Shown here: piece by piece, positions 8,978 to 17,937 of the stretch | How positions within the stretch are numbered: position 1 is the stretch's first letter | How the letters are laid out: every line of letters starts with the position of its first letter | Assembly: GCF_005925345.1 (NCBI RefSeq) | Contig: NZ_SSHJ01000020.1 | Coordinates: 1-64,000 of the forward strand | DNA: 64,000 nucleotides | DNA from: Pedobacter ureilyticus | GTDB taxonomy: Bacteria; Bacteroidota; Bacteroidia; Sphingobacteriales; Sphingobacteriaceae | Reading direction: 5' to 3' | The notes under the pieces: model-generated | Database searches by the model: none | Told to the model about the DNA's origin: nothing | Seen by the model: the letters and a program-made list of their open reading frames with translations, nothing else | Position numbers and translations under genes: made by a program

Positions 8978-9292
8978 ATGAATATTCAATTAAATGCCGA
9001 TAAGAATTTAACTATTCACGAGCCTTACGAAAAACAAATCAAAGATCAATTAACTAAAGATTTAGATCGATACAGCAATCATCTTTCTCGTGTAGAAATT
9101 CATTTATCTGACGAGAATGGCAGCAAAAGTGGTCTCAATGATAAAAAATGCTTGATAGAAGCTAGATTAGATGGCAAGCCCCCATTGGTAGCCAGTGACC
9201 TTGGCAATACTTACGATTTGGCGTTGAAAGGTGCCACCGAGAAAATCAAAAGTGCTTTGAATACCGCCGTAAGTAAAATGCAGGAAAAATAA
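8978..9292 (+). CDS. Ribosome hibernation promoting factor (HPF/RaiA family)
   Basis: Small S30AE-type protein that binds the decoding region of the small ribosomal subunit in slow growth or stress. It shows the expected alternation: a basic, DxY-rich helix (KQIKDQLTKDLDRYSNHL), the strand VEIHLSDE, and the C-terminal helix ALKGATEKIKSALN. With the ATG at 8978 it is 104 residues, the size of the short form. An in-frame TTG at 8921 would add 19 hydrophobic residues with no place in this family, so I rejected that start. A strong terminator follows. Confidence 0.8.
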   Translation: MNIQLNADKNLTIHEPYEKQIKDQLTKDLDRYSNHLSRVEIHLSDENGSKSGLNDKKCLIEARLDGKPPLVASDLGNTYDLALKGATEKIKSALNTAVSKMQEK

Positions 9293-9313
9293 TCTCTTTC
9301 AATAAAACTTAGA

Positions 9314-9347
9314 AAATCCGATTGTAAACCAACAATCGGATTTTTTT
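9314..9347 (+). terminator. Rho-independent terminator after the HPF gene
   Basis: Perfect 12-bp arms AAATCCGATTGT (9314-9325) and ACAATCGGATTT (9332-9343), followed by more T. Confidence 0.85.
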
Positions 9348-9422
9348 ATTAATGAGCCTTGCGATTTGAGATTAATGATTAAAATTTACCTTATCCACGG
9401 TTCCTTCGCATTGTTTATCATT

Positions 9423-9452
9423 CCAGATCCGATAGTTATCGGATTAGTCTGG
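9423..9452. repeat. REP-like imperfect hairpin
   Basis: CCAGA (9423-9427)/TCTGG (9448-9452) enclose TCCGAT (9428-9433)/ATCGGA (9438-9443). It lies in the gap 9293-9606, which otherwise holds only the HPF terminator and the next promoter. Confidence 0.5.
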
Positions 9453-9592
9453 GATCTTAATGCGGGCTCAATTTTTATTTCATGCTTTACCCTGCCACCC
9501 TTCGCAAGGCTAACGAAGACCTAAACCAAAGGATAGAGAAATTTTTAATCACTTTTTAATTTCGATTTAATTCGCGTTTAATTCCATAAAAA

Positions 9593-9600
9593 TAGCTTTG
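9593..9600 (+). promoter_or_regulatory. -7 element TAGCTTTG 6 nt before the efflux operon start
   Basis: Exact TAnnTTTG. Its last three bases are the TTG at 9598 that could be misread as a start codon. The ATG at 9607 is the likely start, which leaves a leader of only a few nucleotides. Confidence 0.55.
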
Positions 9601-9606
9601 GCAGCA

Positions 9607-10866
9607 ATGAAAATAAAACTATTATTCATCTGTTGCCTTGTAGGATTTACACAAACATCCTTTGCCCAAGACACGCTTAAACTAAGCTTAGCTGATGCTG
9701 AAAAACGCTTTATTGCCGGCAACTACCAGTTGCTACTTGCTAAATATGAGATAGACCAGGCTAAGGCCGATGTGATTACCGCAAAGCTGTTCGACAACCC
9801 AGAGCTTACGCATGAGAACCTGTTCTACAACCACGAAACTAAACGTTTTTTGGAAACTTCGTATGCTACAGGGCAGTTCACTACACAAATATCTCAACTA
9901 TTTACACTTGCGGGTAAAAGAAACAAGCGCATCAAATTGGCAAATACTGCGGTAAAACTCGAAGAGTTCGAATACTTTGATTTAATGCGAACTTTAAGGT
10001 ATCAATTACGCAGCACATTTTTTAAACTACATTCCCTACAGCAATCTGCAAAAATTTACCACGGACAGGTAAAAGCTCTGGAGCAATTATTGCAAGCTTC
10101 CAACAAGCAACTAAGCTTAGGAAACATTGCCAATAAAGATGTGATCCGTATTAAATCGCTACTGTACACGCTCCAAGCAGAACAATATCAAATCCACGCA
10201 GAAATTGATGATTTAACAGCAGCCTTGAAACTGCTGACCCAAATCAATTCTTCTACCACGATTGAAACCCTAGCGCCAGAAAGTACCAAGCTCAAAGCAA
10301 GCGAAATTGCTTATAATACACTACTCGATTCGGCCAAAGCCAACAGAGTAGACTTGAAATCGGCGCAAACCGCAGTGCTTTATGCACAACAGGATTTGAA
10401 ACTTCAAAAAGCCAATGCCATTCCAGATGTGCAATTGTCCTTAGCTTACGACCTAAAAGGAAATTACCCCGAACGATATACAGGCATTGGAGTGAGCATA
10501 CCTATCCCACTTTTTAACAGAAACCAAGGTGAAATCAAAAAAGCTAAACTAGCCATAGAAGCGCAACAGGTGGCCTACAATCAGACAGAAAATATGCTAG
10601 CGAATGAAGTTTTCAAAGCCTATCAAAGCACAAAACGTATTGAGGATTTAATGGCAGGCAGAAATCAAAATTTCAATCAAGACTATCAAAAGTTAATAGA
10701 AGAAGTAAGCAAAAATTTCGCTAAACGGAACATCAGCCTACTGGAATTTCTAGACTTCTACGAATCATACAAAGAAAACGTATTGCAATACCATCAACTA
10801 CAATACGAATTAATTAATGCCAAGGAAGAAATCAATTTTGTTACCGGCACCACCCTATTCAAATAA
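9607..10866 (+). CDS. TolC-family outer-membrane efflux protein (CusC/CzcC-like)
   Basis: Outer-membrane channel subunit of a tripartite RND pump. The signal peptide is residues 1-21 (MKIKLLFICCLVGF..., cleavage near SFAQ). The rest is two OEP repeats of long amphipathic helices and short strands, e.g. LSLADAEKRF at the start of the mature protein and VSIPIPLFNRNQGEIKKA in the second repeat, a typical TolC-family signature. It is 419 residues from the ATG at 9607. It is the first gene of the operon with the adaptor (2 bp downstream) and the pump. Confidence 0.9.
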   Translation: MKIKLLFICCLVGFTQTSFAQDTLKLSLADAEKRFIAGNYQLLLAKYEIDQAKADVITAKLFDNPELTHENLFYNHETKRFLETSYATGQFTTQISQLFTLAGKRNKRIKLANTAVKLEEFEYFDLMRTLRYQLRSTFFKLHSLQQSAKIYHGQVKALEQLLQASNKQLSLGNIANKDVIRIKSLLYTLQAEQYQIHAEIDDLTAALKLLTQINSSTTIETLAPESTKLKASEIAYNTLLDSAKANRVDLKSAQTAVLYAQQDLKLQKANAIPDVQLSLAYDLKGNYPERYTGIGVSIPIPLFNRNQGEIKKAKLAIEAQQVAYNQTENMLANEVFKAYQSTKRIEDLMAGRNQNFNQDYQKLIEEVSKNFAKRNISLLEFLDFYESYKENVLQYHQLQYELINAKEEINFVTGTTLFK

Positions 10867-10868
10867 AT

Positions 10869-11966
10869 ATGTCTTATCTAAAATCCCCAAAAAAATACCT
10901 GTGCCTTATTGCAATAGCAGGAATAGTGGCACAACGCTGCACAACTACTACGCCAACCGCCGTTAAGGAAGACCGCTTCGAAGTTACCGATTCACTAATC
11001 AGCAAGTTGTTGATTGACACGGTACAGTCGCCCAACAACCGCATGGACCTAAACTTTTCGGCAAAGATTGCCGCTAACGACGACTTGCAAGCCGCCATTT
11101 ATCCCATGGTGAGTGGAATTGTTGGTGCCATAAACGTTAAAATTGGAGATCGTGTAAATAAAGGACAGGTATTGGCGAGTGTAAGCAGCGCTGAAATGGC
11201 GGGCTTTGATAAAGAAGTAACCAGTGCAGAAGCGGAACTTAAAATTGCAGAAAGGGCTTTGCAACAGGCCGAAGAATTGTATAAAAGCGGCTTGAGCTCG
11301 GCAAAGGAGTTAGCCGAAGTTAAAAACGACCTCATCATTAAAAAAGCAGAGTTACAACGTGCCAACACTACCCTAAAATTAAACGGTGGCAATACAAAAG
11401 GAAACTACCAATTGCGCTCCCCAATTAATGGTTTTGTGATTGAGAAGCATGTAAATAGCCACATGCAACTGCGTCCAGACAATGAAAATGCTTTGTTTAA
11501 AGTAGCCGACTTGTCAAAGGTTTGGGCAGTAATCAATATCTACGAATCTGAATTTGCGATGTTGAAGGAAGGAGATGAAGTAGAAGTTTCGGTACTTTCT
11601 TACCCAGAAAAACCCTATCGAGGCAAAATAGAACGCATTTACAACACCATCGACAACGAAAGCAGGGTCATCAATGCTAGGGTCAATATCACCAACAAAG
11701 ATTTGAGCTTGAAACCCGGCATGATGGCGACGGTAAAGGTCGCTGCCAAATCAGACGTTAACCTGCCCTCGGTAAATCCCGAGACAGTCATTTTCGATGA
11801 AAATAAAAACTATGTGCTGGTATTAGACCCCAAAGAGAAAATTAGGGTGCAAGAAATCGAGATTGCCCGTAAAACCAGCAACCGAACTTATGTGAGCAAA
11901 GGTTTAACTGCCGGCGATAAAGTAGTAGCGTCAAAACAGGTATTCCTTTTTGAAAGTTTGAAGTAA
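10869..11966 (+). CDS. RND efflux periplasmic adaptor (CusB/CzcB-like membrane fusion protein)
   Basis: Links the inner-membrane RND pump to the TolC-type channel. The N-terminus carries a hydrophobic segment (LCLIAIAGIVA) then QRC. A cysteine is present, but VAQRC is a poor lipobox, so signal anchor or lipoprotein is undecided. A barrel-sandwich half (YPMVSGIVGAINVKIGDRVNKGQVLA), an alpha-helical hairpin (SAEAELKIAERALQQAEELYKSG), the second lipoyl half (LRSPINGFVIEKHVN) and a beta-barrel (VWAVINIYESEFAMLKEGDEV) occur in order. The 365-residue length is typical. It starts 2 bp after the channel gene. Confidence 0.9.
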   Translation: MSYLKSPKKYLCLIAIAGIVAQRCTTTTPTAVKEDRFEVTDSLISKLLIDTVQSPNNRMDLNFSAKIAANDDLQAAIYPMVSGIVGAINVKIGDRVNKGQVLASVSSAEMAGFDKEVTSAEAELKIAERALQQAEELYKSGLSSAKELAEVKNDLIIKKAELQRANTTLKLNGGNTKGNYQLRSPINGFVIEKHVNSHMQLRPDNENALFKVADLSKVWAVINIYESEFAMLKEGDEVEVSVLSYPEKPYRGKIERIYNTIDNESRVINARVNITNKDLSLKPGMMATVKVAAKSDVNLPSVNPETVIFDENKNYVLVLDPKEKIRVQEIEIARKTSNRTYVSKGLTAGDKVVASKQVFLFESLK

Positions 11967-11979
11967 TTGACCCATACAC

Positions 11980-12053
11980 CGTCATTTCGAAGGAGGTACG
12001 ACTGAGAAATCTGTAAGTTGACAGCAAATCTCTCACATGCGTTCGAGATGACG
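11980..12053. repeat. REP-like inverted-repeat element between adaptor and pump genes
   Basis: CGTCATTTCGA (11980-11990) and TCGAGATGACG (12043-12053) are inverted ends. Each is followed inward by GAGAAATCTG-like and AAATCTCTCACATGCG sequences. A single half of the same family, CGTCATTTCGAACGCATGTGAGAAATCT-like, lies at 15219-15248. The element fills the only sizeable gap of the efflux operon and could form a large stem in the mRNA. Confidence 0.75.
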
Positions 12054-12069
12054 AATAAGTAAACACAAC

Positions 12070-15000
12070 ATGAATAAACTGATTAAAACCATCATTGGGT
12101 TTTCTTTAAAGCATAAATATTTCATCTTCTTTACCACCTTCATTTTGGTGTTGGCGGGCTACCTGAGTTTCAAAAAAACCACCATTGAAGCTTTTCCAGA
12201 TGTAACGAACACCAACGTAACCATTATTACCCAATGGCCAGGCAGAAGTGCCGAAGAAGTAGAAAAATTTGTTACCCGCCCGTTAGAAATAGCGATGAAC
12301 CCAACCGAAAAAAGAACTAGCATCCGCTCTTCTTCCCTATTCGGACTATCTATTGTTAAAATTACTTTCGATGATGAGGTAGATTATGCCTTTGCCAGAG
12401 TGCAGGTAAACAATCATATTGAAGAAGCAGACTTGCCTGATGGCATCCAACCGGAAGTACAGCCACCGTATGGGCCAACTGGTGAGATTTTTCGTTATAC
12501 GCTAACCAGCGATCAAAAATCGGTTAAAGAATTAAAAACCATCCAAGATTGGACCATCCAAAGGGAACTGCTATCGGTACCCGGCATTGCCGATGTAGTA
12601 AGTTTTGGAGGCGAAGTAAAAACCTACCAAATTACCGTTGATCCGCAGAAGGCTATACAGTACAATGTTACCGCTACCGAATTATTCGATGCCGTTTCTA
12701 AAAGCAACATCAATGTGGGCGGCGATGTGATTGTGCAAGGCGGACAAGCTTATGTGGTTCGTGGCATCGGGGTGTTAAACAACATCGAAGAAATTAGAAA
12801 TGTTGTGGTGGATAACTACAACGGCATTCCAATTTATGTAAAAACCATTGCCGAAGTTACCGAAGCTGCTTTACCACGTTTAGGACAGGTAGGCAGAGAT
12901 TACGACCCCGATGTAGTACAAGGCATTGTGGTGATGCGCAAAGGGGAAAATCCGAGCGAAGTGATTAAGCAACTGAAGGTTAAGATTGAAGAAATCAACC
13001 ATAATATCTTGCCAGATGATGTCAAAATCAAATCGTTTTACGACCGCGAGGATTTGGTAAACTTTGCTACGCATACGGTTATGGGCAATATGTTCGAAGG
13101 AATTTTGTTCGTAACCGTAATTGTTTTCCTCTTTATGGCCGATTGGCGGACTACCTTAATTGTATCGATAGTTATTCCCCTAGCTTTGTTATTTGCATTT
13201 ATCTGTTTAAAGCTAAAAGGCATGTCGGCAAATCTCTTATCTATGGGCGCCATTGATTTTGGGATTATCATAGATGGTGCAGTAGTCATGGTCGAAGGTA
13301 TTTTTGTTGTGCTCGACCAAAAAGCCCATAAAGTAGGGATGGAAAAATTCAACAAAATCAGCAAGTTGGGCTTAATTAAAAAAGCTTGTCTAGAGAATGG
13401 CAAAGGTATTTTCTTCGCCAAACTGATCATCATTACTGGTTTAATGCCCATCTTTACTTTCGAAAAAGTAGAAGGTAAAATGTTTTCGCCTTTGGCATGG
13501 ACACTGAGTTTTGCCTTGTTAGGTGCGTTATTGCTAACCTTTACCTTGGTACCTGCCATGGCGAGCATTTTGCTAAAGAAAAACGTCAAAGAAAAACACA
13601 ATTTCTTTTTAGCATTCATCACCAAACACACCTTAAAAATTTACGACAAATGCTTTAAATTCAAAAAAATAGCATTCACTACTTCGATAATTGTTTTAGT
13701 TTCTGGACTGATAAGCTTTAAGTTTTTGGGAAGCGAGTTTTTACCTAATCTAGACGAAGGCTCTATCTATGTTCGCGCTACCGGACCGCTGAGTATTTCT
13801 TTAGACGAAACCAAAAAGCTATCTAATGAGATGCGTAAAATCTTTTTAAGTTTTGAGGAAGTAAAACAGGTTTTATCGCAAACCGGTAGACCAAACGATG
13901 GTACCGATGCTACCGGCTTTTACAATATGGAGTTCCATGTGGACATCTACCCCAAAAAAGAATGGAAGCGAAAACAGACTAAAGAGCAGCTCATTGAGCG
14001 TATGCAGGAGAAACTCAAAGGCTTTCCGGGCATCAGTTTAAATTTCTCCCAACCTATTTCTGATAACGTGGAAGAAGCTGTTTCTGGCGTAAAGGGCTCT
14101 ATTGTAGTGAAACTTTTTGGCGACAACTTCGAATTTATCGAGCAAGAAGAAGAAAAAATCTTCAACATCCTGAAAACTGTGGATGGCATTGAGGATTTAG
14201 GGATTTTAAGAAACTTAGGTCAACCAGAATTACAGATTGATTTAAGTCAGCGTAAAATGGGCTTATACGGTGTAAGCACTGCCGATGCCAATGCTGTAGT
14301 AGAAATGGCTATTGGTGGAAAAGCAGCTACACAAATTTATGAAGGCGAGAAAAAATTCGATCTGATTATCCGTTACCCCGAAGACTTTAGAAATGATGAA
14401 ACCGCAATTGCCAACTTACGGGTACCTACCATTTCGGGTTCTAAAGTACCTTTGGGAGAAATCGCCAGAATTAAAAAAATTACGGGACCAAGCATGATTT
14501 ATCGTGATAAACATACCCGCTACGGCGCAATTAAATTCTCTATCCGTGGTAGAGATATGGGGAGTGTAATTGCCGAAGCGCAGCAAAAGGTAAATGCGAC
14601 CATTAAGTTGCCAAAGCCATACCGTTTAGAATGGGCAGGAGACTTTGAAAATCAGCAGCGAGCAAGCAAGCAGCTTTCTCAAGCAGTTCCTATTAGTTTA
14701 TTATTGATTTTCTTTATCCTGTTCATTTTATTCGGAAACGTGAAAGATGCCTTATTGGTGCTCAACAACGTGCCGTTTGCTATGGTTGGCGGTATCTTGG
14801 CACTAATTGTCACAGGAATTAACTTTAATATTTCGGCTGGTATTGGTTTTATTGCACTATTTGGCATTTGTGTGCAAAATGGAGTTATCCTGATCACAAA
14901 GTTCAAAAGTAATATCACAGAATTAAAGCACCAGCCTACTTGGACTTTTGCCGATGCCATTAAAGACGGAATTGCCACAAGAATGCGCCCAGTAATTATG

Positions 15001-15198
15001 ACAGCTTTGATGGCGGCGATAGGTCTATTGCCAGCGGCATTATCTACAGGCATTGGTTCCGAAGCTTCTAAACCTTTAGCAGTGGTGGTAATAGGCGGTT
15101 TAATTACCAATACGCTATTTAATTTGTTCGTATATCCAATTGTATTTTACTGGAGTTACAAGAAAAAGGCAAACCATTTACAAGAGGTAATTGCTTAG
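12070..15198 (+). CDS. Heavy-metal-type RND efflux pump (CusA/CzcA family)
   Basis: Inner-membrane proton-driven pump, 1042 residues, the usual size. TM1 at about residues 14-30, a large periplasmic domain, TM2-TM6 around 337-500, a second periplasmic half, and TM8-TM12 near 870-1030. The TM4 signature AIDFGIIIDGAVVMVEG matches the HME subgroup (DFGxxxDGAVVxVE) and not the drug-exporting HAE subgroup. Together with the channel and adaptor it makes a full tripartite exporter. The metal cannot be read from sequence. Neighbouring metal-linked families (DUF6370 at 15.6 kb, DUF3347 at 20.5 kb) fit metal handling. Confidence 0.93.
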   Translation: MNKLIKTIIGFSLKHKYFIFFTTFILVLAGYLSFKKTTIEAFPDVTNTNVTIITQWPGRSAEEVEKFVTRPLEIAMNPTEKRTSIRSSSLFGLSIVKITFDDEVDYAFARVQVNNHIEEADLPDGIQPEVQPPYGPTGEIFRYTLTSDQKSVKELKTIQDWTIQRELLSVPGIADVVSFGGEVKTYQITVDPQKAIQYNVTATELFDAVSKSNINVGGDVIVQGGQAYVVRGIGVLNNIEEIRNVVVDNYNGIPIYVKTIAEVTEAALPRLGQVGRDYDPDVVQGIVVMRKGENPSEVIKQLKVKIEEINHNILPDDVKIKSFYDREDLVNFATHTVMGNMFEGILFVTVIVFLFMADWRTTLIVSIVIPLALLFAFICLKLKGMSANLLSMGAIDFGIIIDGAVVMVEGIFVVLDQKAHKVGMEKFNKISKLGLIKKACLENGKGIFFAKLIIITGLMPIFTFEKVEGKMFSPLAWTLSFALLGALLLTFTLVPAMASILLKKNVKEKHNFFLAFITKHTLKIYDKCFKFKKIAFTTSIIVLVSGLISFKFLGSEFLPNLDEGSIYVRATGPLSISLDETKKLSNEMRKIFLSFEEVKQVLSQTGRPNDGTDATGFYNMEFHVDIYPKKEWKRKQTKEQLIERMQEKLKGFPGISLNFSQPISDNVEEAVSGVKGSIVVKLFGDNFEFIEQEEEKIFNILKTVDGIEDLGILRNLGQPELQIDLSQRKMGLYGVSTADANAVVEMAIGGKAATQIYEGEKKFDLIIRYPEDFRNDETAIANLRVPTISGSKVPLGEIARIKKITGPSMIYRDKHTRYGAIKFSIRGRDMGSVIAEAQQKVNATIKLPKPYRLEWAGDFENQQRASKQLSQAVPISLLLIFFILFILFGNVKDALLVLNNVPFAMVGGILALIVTGINFNISAGIGFIALFGICVQNGVILITKFKSNITELKHQPTWTFADAIKDGIATRMRPVIMTALMAAIGLLPAALSTGIGSEASKPLAVVVIGGLITNTLFNLFVYPIVFYWSYKKKANHLQEVIA

Positions 15199-15218
15199 AA
15201 AAAATTAGACAACTTGGC

Positions 15219-15248
15219 CGTCATTTCGAACGCATGTGAGAAATCTAC
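15219..15248. repeat. Half copy of the CGTCATTTCGA REP-like element
   Basis: Begins CGTCATTTCGAACGCATG and ends GAGAAATCTAC. Only one arm of the inverted repeat seen at 11980-12053 is present. Confidence 0.6.
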
Positions 15249-15275
15249 CAATATTAAACTTAAAAATTATGACTG

Positions 15276-15321
15276 AAAAGCAGGGATATAGTTTCATAGG
15301 AAATTATAGCCCTGCTTTTCA
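15276..15321 (+). terminator. Long near-perfect hairpin after the efflux operon
   Basis: GAAAAGCAGGG pairs with CCCTGCTTTTC, and TATAgTTTC/GAAAtTATA pairs inside, with a tiny loop. It is followed by a weak T-rich stretch. It could end the RND transcript. The outer part also recurs as a dispersed element (see 51250 and 63211). Confidence 0.55.
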
Positions 15322-15354
15322 TTACAATCTTTTGTGATTGGCACTGTATGGAAC

Positions 15355-15387
15355 AGACTTCGTAAGTTTTGAAAACTTACGAAGTCT
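15355..15387. repeat. Perfect 16-bp palindrome (CGTAAGTTTT family)
   Basis: AGACTTCGTAAGTTTT (15355-15370), one central base, then its exact complement (15372-15387). Related palindromes are at 51443-51475 and 52091-52122. The surrounding gap 15199-15636 holds repeats only. Confidence 0.8.
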
Positions 15388-15636
15388 AAAACTAGTAGTA
15401 CACCAAAAGAATTTTCACTGCAATCAGGTTTAAAATGCAAGGCTTGTACAATAAACAAACTTTGCTCTTGCAGTGCTAGCTATTAATACATATCACAGAC
15501 CGCACATCCTAATCACTAAAAGAAATCTGCTAAAATCAGCGTTTCGGTAATCAGCAAAATCAGCGAGAGAGAAAATTGAAGCTATGTTTATTCTAGTCAA
15601 TAATTACCATATTTGTATTACCTAATCGACAAAATC

Positions 15637-15990
15637 ATGAAAAAAACAAGCTTATTCATATTATTCACATTATTAGCGTATATCGTCAACGCACAAGAAA
15701 CTCCAGCAAAAACAACTAAAATAGAGAAAAAACAAGTTGAAATTGCTTGCGGCGAGTGCATGTTCAAAATGGATGGAAAAGGTTGTGACTTGGCCGTTAG
15801 AATTGATGGCAAGCCCTATTTTGTAGATGGCAGAAAAATAGACGACTTTGGCGATGCCCATGCTGATGATGGCTTTTGCAATGCCATTAGAAAAGCGACC
15901 GTTACAGGAGAAATCGTTAATGGCAGATTTAAAGCAAAATCAGTGCAGTTAGTGGAAACCAAGAAAACAGAAAAGCCAAAATCTAAATAA
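15637..15990 (+). CDS. DUF6370 family secreted protein
   Basis: Signal peptide MKKTSLFILFTLLAYIVNA, then a compact domain with paired cysteines: CGECMF, GKGCDLAV and DGFCNAIRKA, plus FGDAHADDGFC. I recognise this as the DUF6370 pattern; its function is unknown. The conserved Cys/His pattern hints at metal binding or disulfides. A Lys-rich tail ends the 117-residue protein. The ATG at 15637 is preferred. An upstream in-frame TTG (15613) is inside CATATTTG, a 7/8 match to the -7 element. It sits downstream of a metal-type efflux operon, which fits a metal role but does not prove it. Confidence 0.75.
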   Translation: MKKTSLFILFTLLAYIVNAQETPAKTTKIEKKQVEIACGECMFKMDGKGCDLAVRIDGKPYFVDGRKIDDFGDAHADDGFCNAIRKATVTGEIVNGRFKAKSVQLVETKKTEKPKSK

Positions 15991-15996
15991 TTTAAA

Positions 15997-16072
15997 GCCA
16001 CAGATACACAGGTTAATTTCAAGATATCATCAAAATATCAAATCAATTTATTTTTATCTGTGCATCTGTGGC
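15997..16072. repeat. CCACAGAT-type inverted repeat
   Basis: GCCACAGATACACAG (15997-16011) is complementary, with one mismatch, to CTGTGCATCTGTGGC (16058-16072). The same arms flank 45044-45119, so this is a dispersed element of about 76 bp. Confidence 0.75.
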
Positions 16073-16079
16073 TAAACCG

Positions 16080-16087
16080 TATCTTTG
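16080..16087 (+). promoter_or_regulatory. -7 element TATCTTTG 4 nt before pdxJ
   Basis: Exact TAnnTTTG ending at 16087 with the ATG at 16092. Predicted leaderless mRNA. Confidence 0.6.
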
Positions 16088-16091
16088 CTAC

Positions 16092-16823
16092 ATGACAAAG
16101 CTATCGGTTAACATCAACAAAATTGCTACGCTACGCAACAGCAGAGGTGGCAATAATCCTGATTTGGTTAAAGTGGCGCTAGATTGCGAAAAATTTGGTG
16201 CAGAAGGTATCACCGTACACCCCCGTCCCGATGAGCGACATATCCGTTATCAAGACACTTTTGATCTAAAAGCGGTAATTGCAACAGAATTTAACATAGA
16301 AGGTAACTGCAAAGAGCAAAAATTTGTAGACTTAGTACTGGCCAACAAACCTGCTCAGGTTACTTTGGTGCCAGATGCAGAAGGTCAAATCACTTCCAAC
16401 CACGGTTGGGATACCATCAAACATCAAGATTATTTGAAAGAAATGGTAGCTGTATTCAAAAACGCTGGTATCCGAGTTTCCATTTTTGTTGATCCAGTGG
16501 TTGAAATGGTTGAAAATGCGCTAGCTACTGGAACCGATAGAATTGAACTTTATACCGAAGCCTACGCCCAACAATACTACAACAATAGAGAAAAAGCCAT
16601 TGCTCCGTATTTAGCCGCAGCACATAAAGCTAACGAGTTAGGCATTGGCATTAATGCTGGCCACGATTTGGATTTGCATAACCTCAAATATTTCGCACAA
16701 ACCATCCCGGGCTTGTTAGAGGTTTCTATAGGCCACGCCTTAATTAGCGATGCACTTTACTTGGGGTTAGAAGAAACGATTAAACGTTATTTAGCGCAAT
16801 TGAGACCAATGTCTGATGTCTGA
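16092..16823 (+). CDS. pdxJ: Pyridoxine 5'-phosphate synthase
   Basis: Condenses 3-amino-2-oxopropyl phosphate with 1-deoxy-D-xylulose 5-phosphate, the last ring-forming step of DXP-dependent vitamin B6 synthesis; cytosolic TIM barrel. Signatures are [30 protein letters not shown] (catalytic His), the EGNC region near 68 (catalytic Glu), [13 protein letters not shown] and the phosphate-binding [10 protein letters not shown]. It is 243 residues, the usual size. A GTG at 16068 would start inside a dispersed repeat and the -7 element, so the ATG at 16092 was chosen. No other pdx gene is nearby. Confidence 0.95.
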   Translation: MTKLSVNINKIATLRNSRGGNNPDLVKVALDCEKFGAEGITVHPRPDERHIRYQDTFDLKAVIATEFNIEGNCKEQKFVDLVLANKPAQVTLVPDAEGQITSNHGWDTIKHQDYLKEMVAVFKNAGIRVSIFVDPVVEMVENALATGTDRIELYTEAYAQQYYNNREKAIAPYLAAAHKANELGIGINAGHDLDLHNLKYFAQTIPGLLEVSIGHALISDALYLGLEETIKRYLAQLRPMSDV

Positions 16824-16917
16824 TGACCGAGGTTTGGCGGTAGAACCAACTAATAGCTACAATAAAAAATTATTAAATTTCATCATCCGTCTTCGGACTT
16901 CTGACATCTAACTAATT

Positions 16918-17826
16918 TTGACTTTCAAGGGTATTCTTCTCGTATTATTTGGCGCTTGCAGTTTTGGCATTCTATCCACTTTCGTAAAGCTGGCTTATGC
17001 CGATGGATATTCGCTTAGCGATGTTACCGGCACCCAAGCTTTATTTGGTGCAATACTGCTTTGGACAGTTTATTTGATCCAACGGCAAACTCAAAGCAAA
17101 AATAAGCCTAAACCAATGATCAAAACACACTGGCTCAAACTTGTATTGGCTGGTACTTTTACTGGTTTAGTAAGTTTAACTTATTATCAATGCGTAAAAC
17201 TTGTACCCGCTTCTATAGCCATTATCTTACTAATGCAATTTGTATGGATTAGCGTACTGCTCGAATTAGTATTCTTCAAGAAAAAACCCAATATGCTTCA
17301 GGTTTTCGCCATCATCATGATTTTGCTGGGTACTATTGCAGCTAGTGGCTATTTCGAACAAGCAGCAGCAAATTTAAGTATTGCTGGTATTGGCTACGGT
17401 TTGGTTGCCGCATTATGTTACGCCATTTTCTTGATGCTGAATGGCAATCTAGGCAACGAATATCCGCCACTGCAAAAAAGTGCTTTAATGATTACAGGCG
17501 CCTGTATTTTGATTTTTGCTGTACTTCCTCCAACTTTTCTTTTCAATGGTGCTTTAGGGGGCAGTTTACTTAAATGGGGGTTGATTTTAGCTATTTTCGG
17601 CACAGTTATCCCTCCATTATGTTTTGCTTCTGGTATCCCAAAAATTGGTTTAACCCTAAGCTCTATATTAAGTTCTGCAGAATTACCAGTGGCAGTCAGC
17701 ATGTCGGCATTGGTTCTGCATGAAGAAGTAAGTTTGATAAGGTGGATTGGTGTATTGATCATTTTATCATCAATGATACTTCCAAATTTGGAAAATTTAA
17801 AGAAAGCGAATAGCTTTAGGAAATAA
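16918..17826 (+). CDS. EamA/DMT-family transporter
   Basis: Ten hydrophobic helices in two EamA repeats (about residues 1-145 and 155-295). It opens with GILLVLFGACSFGILSTFVKLAY and ends with the second-repeat signature LSSILSSAELPVAVSMSALVLHEEVS. Probable metabolite exporter; substrate unknown. No ATG is available near the first helix. The TTG at 16918 is the only standard start after an in-frame stop at 16909, yet the same bases are part of TAATTTTG (16913-16920), a -7 element lookalike. Either the lookalike is not used or the true start differs. Confidence 0.85.
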   Translation: MTFKGILLVLFGACSFGILSTFVKLAYADGYSLSDVTGTQALFGAILLWTVYLIQRQTQSKNKPKPMIKTHWLKLVLAGTFTGLVSLTYYQCVKLVPASIAIILLMQFVWISVLLELVFFKKKPNMLQVFAIIMILLGTIAASGYFEQAAANLSIAGIGYGLVAALCYAIFLMLNGNLGNEYPPLQKSALMITGACILIFAVLPPTFLFNGALGGSLLKWGLILAIFGTVIPPLCFASGIPKIGLTLSSILSSAELPVAVSMSALVLHEEVSLIRWIGVLIILSSMILPNLENLKKANSFRK

Positions 17827-17828
17827 AC

Positions 17829-17922
17829 GGCCTCCCCTAACCCCTCCAAAGGAGGGGATATATAAATTACATAGGCATCACATGTCTATCTTTGGAGGGA
17901 GATGAAGAGGGAGGATAAACAA
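17829..17922. repeat. CTCCCC...CATAGGCAT...GGGAG dispersed palindromic element, copy 1
   Basis: Starts CCTCCCCTAACCCCTCC, holds AAAGGAGGGGA, an internal CATAGGCAT, and ends with TTTGGAGGGAG...AGAGGGAGG. Copy 2 at 53655-53744 shares the ends, spacing and the CATAGGCAT core. There is no reading frame. Confidence 0.75.
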
Positions 17923-17937
17923 TTGAACGAAAGCAAC

